From Rhizobium herbae (GTDB lineage: Bacteria; Pseudomonadota; Alphaproteobacteria; Rhizobiales; Rhizobiaceae): a DNA stretch of 64,000 nucleotides. Shown here in pieces: positions 45,122-54,102 of this stretch. The stretch lies in the NCBI RefSeq assembly GCF_017873135.1, contig NZ_JAGGJV010000001.1, positions 806,001 to 870,000 on the forward strand, written 5' to 3'. The position numbers and the translations under genes were made by a program. How positions within the stretch are numbered: position 1 is the stretch's first letter; each line of letters opens with the position of its first letter. A model generated the notes under the pieces. It saw only the letters and a program-made list of their open reading frames with translations. It was not told the origin of the DNA and did no database searches.

Positions 45122-45715
45122 TTAGCGCAGCATCGGCCAAAGGCTGAGCACGAGCAAGACCGCCATGGTGATGTTGAACCATTTCAGCCGCACGGGAACA
45201 GACAGCCATTGCCTGAGCGCCGAACCGAAACCGGCCCAGGTCGAGACGCTGGGAACGTTGACGATCGCAAAGATGGCACCGACGATGAGGACACTCGTCA
45301 GATAGCTTTGCTCGCTCGTATAGGTGGCCATCGCCGTCACTGCCATGACCCAGGCCTTCGGGTTGATCCACTGGAACGCGGCCGCCTGCAGGAAGGTCAT
45401 CGGCACGGCACCGGCCTTGCCTTCCGACAGCGTCCGCGACGAGCCGATCTTCCAGGCGATCCAGACCAGATAGGCGCCGCCCGCGAATTTCAGCGCGGTA
45501 TAGAGCATCGGCACCGAATGGAGCAGCGCCCCGAGCCCGAGGCCGACGGCGATCAGCAGCGTCAGGAAGCCGGCGCCGATGCCGAACATATGCGGAATGG
45601 TGCGGGCAAAGCCGAAATTCACCCCCGATGCGAACAGCATCATGTTGTTCGGCCCCGGCGTGATCGACGTCGTGAACGCAAAGAGAAACAACGCCAGAAG
45701 CGTGTCGGCCTGCAT
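45122..45715 (-). CDS. LysE family amino-acid exporter
   Basis: A 197-residue inner-membrane protein with six transmembrane helices. LysE/RhtB signature TSITPGPNNMMLFASGVNFGFARTIPHMFGI at the N-terminus and FQWINPKAWVMAV in the middle. It should export an amino acid or derivative. A TAGGTCA-N7-TGACCTA dyad just upstream of the start is a likely Lrp-type operator. Substrate not evident. Confidence 0.88.
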   Translation of the reverse strand: MQADTLLALFLFAFTTSITPGPNNMMLFASGVNFGFARTIPHMFGIGAGFLTLLIAVGLGLGALLHSVPMLYTALKFAGGAYLVWIAWKIGSSRTLSEGKAGAVPMTFLQAAAFQWINPKAWVMAVTAMATYTSEQSYLTSVLIVGAIFAIVNVPSVSTWAGFGSALRQWLSVPVRLKWFNITMAVLLVLSLWPMLR

Positions 45716-45734
45716 GGAATCCTCCCGATATTTT

Positions 45735-45755
45735 AGGTCAATCTAGCTGACCTAT
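45735..45755. promoter_or_regulatory. TAGGTCA-N7-TGACCTA dyad upstream of lysE-like gene
   Basis: Two 7-bp arms (45735-45741 and 45749-45755) with a 7-base gap lie 20 bases upstream of the exporter start, inside the expected promoter. A dimeric regulator such as an Lrp/AsnC protein could bind it. Factor unknown. Confidence 0.5.
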
Positions 45756-45914
45756 CGGTGAGAGCCACCCGAAACTTGTCAGGGTGACAAGAAGGCTGAA
45801 GAGCCGCTTTGATCTTTTTGCGTGCCGGCCCCTTTGTCGCGACCGCATACGCCTTAAATGAGACATTGAGCGTTCCTACGACTAGACGGCTGCTGCGGCC
45901 ACGAGAGGATTTCA

Positions 45915-46760
45915 ATGCAAGACCCGATTCCCACAACGGCCCTCCCGTCGGGTCAGACTATCCCGGTGCTCGGTCAGGGCACCTGGCATATGGGGGAGAA
46001 AAAGACGAGCGCCGCCGAGGAGGCCAAATGCCTGCGCCATGGCCTCGATCTCGGCATGACGCTGATCGACACCGCCGAAATGTATGCCGACGGCGGTGCC
46101 GAGCGGATTGTCGCGGAAGCGATCAGGGGCCGCCGGAACGACGCATTCCTGGTGAGCAAGGTATTGCCGTCCAACGCCAGCCGCGACGGCACGATCAGGG
46201 CCTGCGAATCAAGCCTCAAGCGTCTCGGCACCGATCATATCGACCTCTACCTGCTCCATTGGCGCGGCCGCTATCCGCTCCGTGAAACCGTCGAGGCATT
46301 CGAGAGCTTGAAGCAGGCGGGCAAGATCGGAGCCTGGGGCGTCTCCAATTTCGATCCGGACGATATGGAAGAACTTCTGGGCGTGCCGGATGGCGGCCAT
46401 GTCGCAGCCAATCAGGTACTCTACAATCTTGCCCGCCGCGGCATTGAATACGACCTGTTGAAGGACAGCCAGTCCCGCGGCATTCCGATCATGGCCTATT
46501 CGCCGCTCGACGAAGGCCGACTGATGCGCCACCCCGATCTCATCCACATCGCCAAGGCCCATCAGGCGACGGTCGCACAGGTCGCCCTTGCGTTCCTGAT
46601 CCGCAATCCCGGCGTCATCGTCATTCCGAAAACCGGCACCCAGGAACGCGTTCGCGAAAACCGGGCGACGGTCGAAGTGCATCTGACGGATGACGATCTG
46701 GCCATCCTCGACAGGGCTTTCCCACCGCCGGGAAGGAAGATGCCGCTGGAGATGATTTAG
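45915..46760 (+). CDS. aldo/keto reductase
   Basis: A 281-residue TIM-barrel NADPH-dependent oxidoreductase. Catalytic tetrad: Asp and Tyr in [12 protein letters not shown], Lys in FLVSKVLP and His in DLYLLHWRG; cofactor loop [15 protein letters not shown]. It belongs to the short YeaE/2,5-diketogluconate reductase-like branch, different from the longer one at 15467. Divergent from the LysE-like gene. Confidence 0.88.
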   Translation: MQDPIPTTALPSGQTIPVLGQGTWHMGEKKTSAAEEAKCLRHGLDLGMTLIDTAEMYADGGAERIVAEAIRGRRNDAFLVSKVLPSNASRDGTIRACESSLKRLGTDHIDLYLLHWRGRYPLRETVEAFESLKQAGKIGAWGVSNFDPDDMEELLGVPDGGHVAANQVLYNLARRGIEYDLLKDSQSRGIPIMAYSPLDEGRLMRHPDLIHIAKAHQATVAQVALAFLIRNPGVIVIPKTGTQERVRENRATVEVHLTDDDLAILDRAFPPPGRKMPLEMI

Positions 46761-46765
46761 ACGAT

Positions 46766-47473
46766 CTACTCGAGCTCTTTCAACCGGTTCCGTGCGAAAT
46801 CGCAGGCTGGAAAATCGTCGCTAATGGCACAGGATTTTTCGTAGAAGCGTTTTGCCGCGCCCCTATCCGCTGGTGCGCCCTCTCCATACTGATAGGACTG
46901 GCCGAGCATCGTGCAGCCCCAAGGATCGTCCTCATTACACGTCAGGGTGAACGTGCGCAGAAAGCAACCTCTCAGGTGGTCGCGCTCGGCGTTCAGCATC
47001 GGATCGCCACTAAACTGCCCGTTACGAATGCCGGCGGCGCGGTTGGTGCAGCCACCGCTGCTGCCCGCGGCGCAGGCCTGCGCGAACAGCATCTGGCTCC
47101 AGAGCGGTGATACGACAGGACTGGCCGCCTGCAACGTGTAGCCAAGCGCCAGACATGCAGCCGCGCTGCCTTCCTCCATGCAGGTGCGGTAGCAAGCTTT
47201 GATATCCTCGCCGCAGCTTTCCCGACTGATGTCTTCGCCTGGAAACAGCTCGCGCCAGAATGGGCGCGCCGCGTTGGCGATCTCTGCCGGGCAGACCTTG
47301 TAGTGCGACTGGATCTCGTCGTTTGCTTCGACTTGCGCGGCAACGATATCAAGAACACCCTGGCGGTCGTTTTCGGTGACCTTGCCGGGACGACCGGCTG
47401 CCACAGCAACGGTCACGCCGAAAAGGAGTGCGGCCGACGCCGCCAGAATGCGGATCATCGGCCACCTGTTCAT
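46766..47473 (-). CDS. secreted cysteine-rich Sel1/Hcp-like protein
   Basis: A 235-residue exported protein with a signal peptide (ILAASAALLFGVTVAVAAG). The mature part has paired cysteines in helical hairpins (ACYRTCMEEGSAAACLALGYTLQ, FAQACAAGSSGGCTNRAAG, TCNEDDPWGCTMLGQSYQYGEG) typical of Sel1-like repeat (HcpA-type) proteins. It begins directly after the ilvH stop with a good AGGGGAT site, so it may be co-transcribed with ilvIH. Function unknown. Confidence 0.75.
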   Translation of the reverse strand: MNRWPMIRILAASAALLFGVTVAVAAGRPGKVTENDRQGVLDIVAAQVEANDEIQSHYKVCPAEIANAARPFWRELFPGEDISRESCGEDIKACYRTCMEEGSAAACLALGYTLQAASPVVSPLWSQMLFAQACAAGSSGGCTNRAAGIRNGQFSGDPMLNAERDHLRGCFLRTFTLTCNEDDPWGCTMLGQSYQYGEGAPADRGAAKRFYEKSCAISDDFPACDFARNRLKELE

Positions 47474-48046
47474 TCACATCCCCTGCGGGCCGCGGTTCAT
47501 CGCCGCAATGCCGGTGCGGCAGACTTCGAGGACGCCGAGCGGCTTCATGATCGCAACGAACTGGTCGATCTTTGAAGACTTGCCGGTGATTTCGAGGATG
47601 AAATGTTCCAGCGTCGCGTCGATCACCTTGGCGTGGAAGGCATCGGCCAGACGCAGCGTTTCCGCCCTGCTCTCGCCCTGCCCGCTGACCTTGACCAAAG
47701 CCACTTCCCGCTCGATCGGCCGGTCGTGGCCGAGCTCGGCGGCGCGCACCGTCAGGTCGACCACGCGATGTACCGGAACGATACGCTCCAGCTGCGCCTT
47801 GATCTGCTCCAGCACATGCGGCGTGCCGCGCGTGACAATGGTGATGCGCGACAGGTGAGACTGGTGCTCGGTCTCTGACACCGTCAGGCTTTCGATGTTG
47901 TATCCGCGGCCGGAAAACAGGCCGATGACGCGGGCAAGAACCCCCGGCTCGTTGTCGACGAGAACCGAAAGCGTATGGTTTTCCGCCTTCTCGGTTTCCT
48001 TGGCGATGAAATAGGCGGAGCCGGTCGGCTGAAGATGTGCGTTCAT
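47474..48046 (-). CDS. ilvH: acetolactate synthase small (regulatory) subunit
   Basis: A 190-residue regulatory subunit. It has a tandem ACT domain (HTLSVLVDNEPGVLARVIGLFSGRGYNIESLTVSETE) that binds valine for feedback inhibition, and the conserved C-terminal domain (LADAFHAKVIDATLEHFILEITGKSSKIDQFV). Works with ilvI. The genes are 23 bases apart in one operon, and this gene is followed at once by the secreted Sel1-like gene. Confidence 0.96.
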   Translation of the reverse strand: MNAHLQPTGSAYFIAKETEKAENHTLSVLVDNEPGVLARVIGLFSGRGYNIESLTVSETEHQSHLSRITIVTRGTPHVLEQIKAQLERIVPVHRVVDLTVRAAELGHDRPIEREVALVKVSGQGESRAETLRLADAFHAKVIDATLEHFILEITGKSSKIDQFVAIMKPLGVLEVCRTGIAAMNRGPQGM

Positions 48047-48069
48047 GATCTTATCCTTTTCCTATTCCA

Positions 48070-49881
48070 TCAAACCAGTGCGCGGCCCTTGGCGTCGATC
48101 GCGTTGGCAACCGCTTCGTCCGTGGCTTCGTCCGGCAGCAGCATCTCGTTATGCGCCTTGCCCGACGGGATCATCGGGAAGCAGTTGGCGAGATTGGCGA
48201 CGCGGCAATCGAAGATCACCGGAGCCGGGCTGTCGATCATCCGTTGAATGGCCGCGTCGAGATCGGCCGGCTTGTCGCAGCGGATGCCGACGCCGCCATA
48301 GGCTTCTGCCAGCTTGACGAAATCGGGCATGGCTTCTGTGTAGGAATTGGACAGGCGGTTGCCGTGCAGCAGCTGCTGCCACTGGCGGACCATGCCCATG
48401 TACTGGTTGTTGAGAATGAAGATCTTGACCGGCAGGTTATGCTGCACGGCGCAGGACATTTCCTGGATGCACATCTGGATCGACGCATCGCCGGCAATGT
48501 CGATGACGAGGCTGTCGGGATGGGCGACCTGGACGCCGATCGCCGCCGGAAAGCCGTAGCCCATGGTGCCGAGGCCGCCCGAGGTCATCCAGCGGTTCGG
48601 ATGCTCGAAGCCGTAGAACTGCGCCGCCCACATCTGGTGCTGGCCGACTTCCGTGGTGATGTAGGTGTCGCGATGCTTGGTCAGCTCGTAGAGCCGCTGG
48701 ATGGCATATTGCGGCATGATGACGTCGTCGCTCATCTTGTAGGCGAGCGAGTTGCGGCCGCGCCAGCGGGCGATGCCTTCCCACCAGTCGGCAAACCGCG
48801 CCTTGTCGACATCCTTGCCCGAGGCACGCCAGACGCGAACCATGTCTTCCAGAACATTGCCGATATCGCCAATGATCGGAACATCGACGCGAACGGTCTT
48901 GTTGATCGACGACGGATCGATGTCGATATGGATTTTCTTCGAGTTCGGCGAGAAGGCATTGAGGCGGCCGGTGATCCGGTCGTCGAAGCGCGCACCGATG
49001 CAGACCATGACGTCGCAGTCGTGCATCGCCATGTTGGCCTCGTATGTCCCGTGCATGCCGAGCATGCCGAGCCAGTTCTTGCCCGATGCCGGATAGGCGC
49101 CCAGTCCCATGAGCGTCGAGGTGACGGGAAAATTGGTCAGCTCGACCAGTTCGCGCAGCAATTGGGATGCTTCCGGGCCGGAATTGATGACGCCGCCGCC
49201 GGAATAGATCACCGGACGGCGAGCGCCCTTCATCAGCTCGACGGCCTGTTCGATCCGGTGCATATCGCCCTGCAGCTTCGGCTGGTAGCTCTTCTGGACC
49301 CGGGCGGCCGATGGCGGCGTATAGGTGCCGGTGGCGAACTGGACATCCTTCGGAATATCGACGACGACCGGTCCCGGACGGCCGGACTGGGCAATGCGAA
49401 AGGCTTCATGGATGATGCCGGCCAGTTCGTTGACGTCCTTGACCAGCCAGTTGTGTTTGGTGCACGGCCGCGTGATACCGACGGTATCGCATTCCTGGAA
49501 GGCATCCGAGCCGATCAGCGAGGTCGGAACCTGACCGGTCAGGCAGACGAGCGGGATACTGTCCATCAGCGCGTCCTGGAGTGGCGTGACCGCATTGGTC
49601 GCGCCCGGACCGGAGGTCACCAGCATGACGCCGACCTTGCCGGTCGAACGCGCATAACCCTCGGCCATATGGCCGGCGCCCTGCTCATGGCGCACGAGGA
49701 TGTGCTGGATATCCTCCTGCTGGAAGATTTCGTCATAGATCGGCAGGACGGCTCCGCCCGGATAACCGAAAATATGCTCCACACCATTGTCCCTCAGTGC
49801 CTGAAGAACAATTTCCGCCCCTGTCATCTGGTTAGCCTGCGTCTGATTGTCTGTGCCGCTCATTGGCCTGTTTCCGTCCAT
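48070..49881 (-). CDS. ilvI: acetolactate synthase large subunit
   Basis: A 603-residue thiamine-diphosphate enzyme that joins two pyruvates, or pyruvate and 2-oxobutyrate, at the first committed step to branched-chain amino acids. Motifs: EIVLQALRDNGVEHIFGYPGGAVLPIYD, the catalytic Glu in LVRHEQGAGHMAEGYAR, GPGATNAVTPLQDALMDSIPLV, and TPP motif GDASIQMCIQEM ... NNQYMGMVRQW. ATG 49881 or 49863 is the start. The leader upstream carries an attenuator. Confidence 0.96.
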   Translation of the reverse strand: MDGNRPMSGTDNQTQANQMTGAEIVLQALRDNGVEHIFGYPGGAVLPIYDEIFQQEDIQHILVRHEQGAGHMAEGYARSTGKVGVMLVTSGPGATNAVTPLQDALMDSIPLVCLTGQVPTSLIGSDAFQECDTVGITRPCTKHNWLVKDVNELAGIIHEAFRIAQSGRPGPVVVDIPKDVQFATGTYTPPSAARVQKSYQPKLQGDMHRIEQAVELMKGARRPVIYSGGGVINSGPEASQLLRELVELTNFPVTSTLMGLGAYPASGKNWLGMLGMHGTYEANMAMHDCDVMVCIGARFDDRITGRLNAFSPNSKKIHIDIDPSSINKTVRVDVPIIGDIGNVLEDMVRVWRASGKDVDKARFADWWEGIARWRGRNSLAYKMSDDVIMPQYAIQRLYELTKHRDTYITTEVGQHQMWAAQFYGFEHPNRWMTSGGLGTMGYGFPAAIGVQVAHPDSLVIDIAGDASIQMCIQEMSCAVQHNLPVKIFILNNQYMGMVRQWQQLLHGNRLSNSYTEAMPDFVKLAEAYGGVGIRCDKPADLDAAIQRMIDSPAPVIFDCRVANLANCFPMIPSGKAHNEMLLPDEATDEAVANAIDAKGRALV

Positions 49882-49921
49882 GTTTCTGAGTTTTGGCTGT
49901 GAGTATCGTGTTTGAAGGCAT

Positions 49922-49944
49922 AAAAAAAGGCCCCGTGAGGGCCT
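49922..49944 (-). terminator. ilvIH attenuator terminator
   Basis: On the transcribed strand AGGCCC-TCACG-GGGCCT is followed by an unbroken run of seven T. This is a perfect intrinsic terminator 41 bases before the ilvI start, so it acts on the leader and stops transcription when branched-chain amino acids are plentiful. Confidence 0.85.
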
Positions 49945-49952
49945 CGTGTTTT

Positions 49953-50000
49953 GCGCATGGGTGGCTATCGCCGGATGGTTATACCATCCTGCCCATGCGC
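49953..50000 (-). promoter_or_regulatory. ilvIH leader pause hairpin
   Basis: GCGCATGGG (transcript 5' arm, 50000-49992) pairs with CCCATGCGC (49961-49953), and inside it GGATGGT/ACCATCC (49989-49983 with 49979-49973) pairs with a 3-base loop. The arms overlap the end of the leader peptide, as expected for the segment 1:2 pause structure of an attenuator. Confidence 0.7.
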
Positions 50001-50035
50001 CGTCCCACCACAAGAATTGCTGCGATCTTTATCAT
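49979..50035 (-). CDS. ilvIH leader peptide
   Basis: An 18-residue peptide, MIKIAAILVVGRRMGRMV, with Ile, Leu and Val in seven of 18 positions and the run IAAILVV. Ribosome stalling here during shortage of charged branched-chain tRNAs would prevent the pause hairpin and spare the operon from termination. No Shine-Dalgarno is seen; the promoter places the transcript start one or two bases before the ATG, so it may be translated as a leaderless message. Confidence 0.82.
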   Translation of the reverse strand: MIKIAAILVVGRRMGRMV

Positions 50036-50043
50036 GGGCGCGA

Positions 50044-50072
50044 TAGATAAACAGAATTGTCAGCCCCGTCAA
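50044..50072 (-). promoter_or_regulatory. ilvIH promoter
   Basis: TTGACG (50072-50067), a 17-base spacer and TATCTA (50049-50044) on the reverse strand make a near-consensus housekeeping promoter. The predicted start near 50037 leaves almost no untranslated bases before the leader peptide ATG at 50035. Confidence 0.7.
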
Positions 50073-50190
50073 CGTCTTTCCCGAAAACAACCGGAGCGCG
50101 TTCAAAATGGCACAAACTCGCGCAAGCCTAAGAAACAACTTATTAAATCCCTTTCGATAATGTGAAACACTCTTGGCCAGAGGTTTCGTA

Positions 50191-52245
50191 TTGCTGAACA
50201 ATGACCTTCATTCTTCGATCAGTGCCGGAGAGCAGGATAGACGCGATGCCCTTAAACGGGGCAACCGCTTCCTCGGCCGCGTCGTTGCGTGCGGCGGTTC
50301 GCGTGCGACCATCGCTGCCATTGCAGAGAACGGCGAGACCTCGCTGACTGAACTCTGGTCCGTCGGCCGGCTGATTTCGATCACCGTCGGCGAGAACCGC
50401 GTCGTCGCCCTCGTCTATTCCATGCAGACGGCCACCAACGAATGGGGCGAGGAACTCGACAACACGTTCCGCATCGAAGTGGAACTGATGGGTGAAGTCC
50501 ATGTCGGGCAGACCGGCAAGGAAGAATTTTCCGCCGGTATCAGCCAGTATCCCTATCTCGGCGCCATCGCCCACCGCATCCGTGCCGCCGACCTTGCCCG
50601 CATCTACGACACCGGCAAGAACGATACCTGCATCATCGGCAAGCTGACCCAGGACGAGAGCCTCGACGCCGCCATCCACATCCCCTCGATGCTCTCCAAG
50701 CATTTCGCCATCGTCGGCACTACCGGCGTCGGAAAGTCGACAGCCGTCAGCCTGCTGTTGCGCAAGGCAATCGCCTCCGATCCGAAGCTGCGCGTGCTGA
50801 TCCTTGATCCGCATAACGAATTCGCCGCAGCCTTTCCAGACATCGCCGTGGTCATCGATACCGACAATCTCGACCTGCCCTTCTGGCTGATGAAACTCGA
50901 GGAGTTCGCCGAGGTTATTTTCCGCGGCCGTGCCCCCATACCGGAGGAGCTCGATATCCTTCGCGATGTCATTCCGGAAGCGAAGAGGGCGTTCAAGGGC
51001 TCGGCGGAATCCGGTCTTGCACGCCGCACCAGCGAAAAAAGCTCGATCACCGCCGATACGCCGGTCCCCTATCGCATGGCCGATCTGTTGGCGATGATCG
51101 ATGAGCGCATCGGCCGGCTGGAAGGACGAAGCGACAAGCCGCATCTTCGTTCGCTCAAGGTCAAGGTGATCGGCGCGATCAATGATCCGCGCTACAATTT
51201 CATGTTCTCGTCGAACACCATCACGGATACGATATTGGAGACGATCGCCAAGATCTTCCGCATTCCGGGCGATGGCAGACCGATCACGACGTTCCAGCTC
51301 GCAGGGATCCCATCCGAAGTCGTCAATTCGGTCGCCTCGGTACTCTGCCGCATGGCATTCGAAATCGGCCTGTGGAGCAACGGCGGCGTTCACATGCTGG
51401 TCGTCTGCGAGGAGGCGCACCGCTATGTCCCGGCCGATGCCAGCCTTGGCTTCATGCCGACACGACAGGCCATTGCCCGTATTGCCAAGGAAGGCCGCAA
51501 ATACGGCGTCTCGCTGGGCATCATCACGCAGCGTCCCGGAGAACTCGATCCGACCATCCTGTCGCAGTGCTCGACTGTCTTTGCCATGCGCCTGTCCAAC
51601 GATCGCGACCAGGATATCATCCGCTCGGCGATCCCGAATTCGTCGATATCGACGACCAGCTTCATTTCCTCGATCGGCAATGGCGAGGCGATTGCCTTCG
51701 GTGAAGCCGTGGCCGTGCCGATGCGGATGCGGTTTACCCGCGTCGAGGAGCAAAACCTGCCGAAAGCCAATGGCGTTACCGCCAAGGTGACAGACGAAAC
51801 CCCCGACACCGTCGATCTGCGCACAGTCGTGGCGCGCATGCGGGCGATGAACGGACCGGATATTTCCGGTTTCCAGCAGGCCTATTCGGCCAGCCTCGGC
51901 GGGCTCGATCAGGATATCGCTTCGATGAATGACGGCTTCGTCGACCACGGTGCGTTTGGCAGGACGACAGCGGCGCCGCAGCGCGAGATGGATACGCCGG
52001 CCGTCGAGCCCTACAATCCGGCCATGCTGCCGCGGGCCGAGCCTGCCAATCCGCAGCTTGAGCGTTTCAACCAGATCCGTAACCAGCTGCTTTCGGACGA
52101 GCCGCCGGAACAACCGCGGCCCGATCCCTACCGGGCACCGCACCGCAGCATGCCAGGCTTCGCGCACCCTGCCTCGGACCAGCCCCGGCCATCCCTGCGC
52201 GAGAGCCTGTTGAAAAAGCCGCTGAGCAGCATTATCCGCAAGTAG
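50191..52245 (+). CDS. HerA-like DUF87 ATPase
   Basis: A 684-residue motor-like ATPase. An N-terminal HAS-barrel-like region (about 20-140) precedes the P-loop ATPase: Walker A GTTGVGKSTAV (about 175), Walker B VVCEEAHRYVP, and GIITQRPGELDPTILSQC with the sensor Gln. The C-terminal 130 residues are Pro-rich and disordered. HerA proteins are hexameric DNA translocases in repair, but no NurA nuclease gene is adjacent. I start at TTG 50191 for its AGAGG site; TTG 50173 is possible. Divergent from the ilvIH leader. Confidence 0.85.
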   Translation: MLNNDLHSSISAGEQDRRDALKRGNRFLGRVVACGGSRATIAAIAENGETSLTELWSVGRLISITVGENRVVALVYSMQTATNEWGEELDNTFRIEVELMGEVHVGQTGKEEFSAGISQYPYLGAIAHRIRAADLARIYDTGKNDTCIIGKLTQDESLDAAIHIPSMLSKHFAIVGTTGVGKSTAVSLLLRKAIASDPKLRVLILDPHNEFAAAFPDIAVVIDTDNLDLPFWLMKLEEFAEVIFRGRAPIPEELDILRDVIPEAKRAFKGSAESGLARRTSEKSSITADTPVPYRMADLLAMIDERIGRLEGRSDKPHLRSLKVKVIGAINDPRYNFMFSSNTITDTILETIAKIFRIPGDGRPITTFQLAGIPSEVVNSVASVLCRMAFEIGLWSNGGVHMLVVCEEAHRYVPADASLGFMPTRQAIARIAKEGRKYGVSLGIITQRPGELDPTILSQCSTVFAMRLSNDRDQDIIRSAIPNSSISTTSFISSIGNGEAIAFGEAVAVPMRMRFTRVEEQNLPKANGVTAKVTDETPDTVDLRTVVARMRAMNGPDISGFQQAYSASLGGLDQDIASMNDGFVDHGAFGRTTAAPQREMDTPAVEPYNPAMLPRAEPANPQLERFNQIRNQLLSDEPPEQPRPDPYRAPHRSMPGFAHPASDQPRPSLRESLLKKPLSSIIRK

Positions 52246-52301
52246 CCATAGGGAATTGGTGCAAGATCGGCTCGGCGGCTCTTGCCGGGCAGGTCACAGG
52301 T

Positions 52302-53213
52302 TCAGGTGCTATCGTCCTTTTCCGGGTCCCATCGCAACCAGCTGTCGTCCAGTTGATTGCGGAACCAGGTCATCTGCCGCTTGGCATATTGCCGCGTGGC
52401 GGCAGAGGCCGTTTCGACGACCTCTGCCTTGCTCATCGTGCCTGCAAGCATGGCTACGATCTGCGGCACGCCGATCGCCTTCATCGCCGGCATCGCCGGT
52501 TTGAGATCGAGCGACAGAAGTGCCCTCACCTCCTCGACGGCACCACTGTCCAACATTCCGGCAAAACGCCGGTCGATCCGCCGACGCAGCAAGGCCCGGT
52601 CCGGCAGCACGACGATCTTCAAGGCTTGGCCCGGATCGATCGCAACCGGCCCTTGGCGCGCCTGGAAAACGCGGATCGACTGACCGGTCGCCTCGACTAT
52701 TTCCAGCGCCCGCGCGATCCGCTGGCCGTCGCCCGGCCGCAGGGTCTCCGCAGTTTCCGGGTCCTTCTGCGCCAGCACGGCATGCAAGGCCTCGGCCCCC
52801 TCGTCCTGCAACCGGCGCCGCACGTCGTCCCGTATGTCAGACGGAACCGCGGGCATATCCGACAGGCCGCCGGTCAGCGCCTTGAAGTAGAGCCCTGTCC
52901 CGCCAACGAAGACCGGTATCCGCCCCTCGCTGCGGATCGCCGCCAGAACCGCGATGGCATCGCGAAACCATTCGCCGGTGGAATAGTGTTGCGACGCCGG
53001 AACATGGCCGTAGAGATGATGCGCCACGCCCTGCATGTCCGTCTCGAACGGACGCGCCGTCAACACGTGCAGCGTATCGTAGACCTGCATGCTATCAGCA
53101 TTGATGACGACGCCATTGTGCCGTTTCGCCATCTCGATGGCGAGAGCGGACTTGCCGCTGGCGGTCGGCCCGGTTATCAGGATTGCGTCCTGTCCAATCT
53201 CAAGGTTTTTCAT
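52302..53213 (-). CDS. miaA: tRNA dimethylallyltransferase
   Basis: A 303-residue enzyme that attaches a dimethylallyl group to A37 of tRNAs reading UNN codons. P-loop LITGPTASGKSALAIEMAKRH at the N-terminus, NADSMQVYDTL, FVGGTGLYFKALTGGL, and C-terminal TRQYAKRQMTWFRNQ. The start is either ATG 53213 (better spaced from AAGG) or 53216. It lies head to head with serB, whose ATG is at 53215. Confidence 0.95.
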   Translation of the reverse strand: MKNLEIGQDAILITGPTASGKSALAIEMAKRHNGVVINADSMQVYDTLHVLTARPFETDMQGVAHHLYGHVPASQHYSTGEWFRDAIAVLAAIRSEGRIPVFVGGTGLYFKALTGGLSDMPAVPSDIRDDVRRRLQDEGAEALHAVLAQKDPETAETLRPGDGQRIARALEIVEATGQSIRVFQARQGPVAIDPGQALKIVVLPDRALLRRRIDRRFAGMLDSGAVEEVRALLSLDLKPAMPAMKAIGVPQIVAMLAGTMSKAEVVETASAATRQYAKRQMTWFRNQLDDSWLRWDPEKDDST

Positions 53214-53214
53214 C

Positions 53215-54102
53215 ATGGCCTTCGTTGCCACGCTTGTTGCCAATCCGTCAAATCCCGTTCTGACCGCGGCGCTCGCCGAAGAGGCGGCCGCCACGGTCGA
53301 TGCGTCCGGACTCTACTGGCTGGCCGACGGCATCGCCTGCGATATCGCGCTGAAGGACGGCGGCAATCTCGACTGGCTGGAAGCGCTGCTGCGCGGCGTG
53401 GTCGGCGACGCACCCATCGACGTCGTGGTCCAGAACGCCGAGACCCGCCGCAAGAAACTTCTGATCGCCGACATGGATTCCACCATGATCGGCCAGGAAT
53501 GCATCGACGAACTGGCTGCCGAAGTCGGACTGAAGGACAAGGTCGCAGCAATCACCGCCCGGGCGATGAACGGCGAGATCGCTTTCGAACCGGCCCTGAT
53601 CGAGCGCGTGGCCCTGCTCAAGGGCCTGCCGCTCAGCGTGGTCGGCGAGGTCATCGCAAAACGCATCACCCTGACGCCGGGCGGCCGCGAACTGGTCGCG
53701 ACGATGAAAGCCAAGGGCTATTACACCGCATTGGTCTCCGGCGGCTTTACCGTCTTTACCGGCCCGATCGCCGCCATGCTCGGCTTCAACGAAAACCGCG
53801 CCAATCTTCTGCTTGAGAAGGACGGCCTTCTCACCGGTGCCGTCGCCGAGCCGATCCTCGGCAAGCAGGCCAAGGTCGATGCGCTGGTGGACATCACCAC
53901 GAAACTTGGCATTTCGACCGCCGATGCCCTTGCCGTCGGCGACGGCGCCAACGATCTCGGCATGCTGCATCTGGCCGGTGCCGGTGTTGCCCTGCATGCC
54001 AAGCCTGTCGTCTCCTCCCAGGTGAAAATCCGCATCGACCATGCCGATCTCACCGCGCTGCTCTACATCCAGGGCTACAGAAAAACGGACTTCGTCCTGT
54101 GA
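53215..54102 (+). CDS. serB: phosphoserine phosphatase
   Basis: A 295-residue HAD-superfamily phosphatase, the last step of serine synthesis. Catalytic motif DMDSTMIGQECIDELA (nucleophile Asp86, Asp88), Ser/Thr motif SGGFTVFTG, Lys in LGKQAKVDAL and motif GDGANDLGML. An N-terminal regulatory region of about 80 residues precedes the HAD domain. Starts at the same few bases as the divergent miaA start, and ends in a 4-base overlap with the acetyltransferase gene. Confidence 0.95.
   Translation: MAFVATLVANPSNPVLTAALAEEAAATVDASGLYWLADGIACDIALKDGGNLDWLEALLRGVVGDAPIDVVVQNAETRRKKLLIADMDSTMIGQECIDELAAEVGLKDKVAAITARAMNGEIAFEPALIERVALLKGLPLSVVGEVIAKRITLTPGGRELVATMKAKGYYTALVSGGFTVFTGPIAAMLGFNENRANLLLEKDGLLTGAVAEPILGKQAKVDALVDITTKLGISTADALAVGDGANDLGMLHLAGAGVALHAKPVVSSQVKIRIDHADLTALLYIQGYRKTDFVL

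Noticed and set aside
48151..49902. 583-codon forward frame over ilvI
   Set aside because: Antisense to acetolactate synthase with full TPP motifs; no family resemblance.
50143..52167. 674-codon reverse frame opposite the HerA-like gene
   Set aside because: The forward gene has Walker A and B motifs. The reverse product shows only low-complexity Arg/Asp/Gly text.
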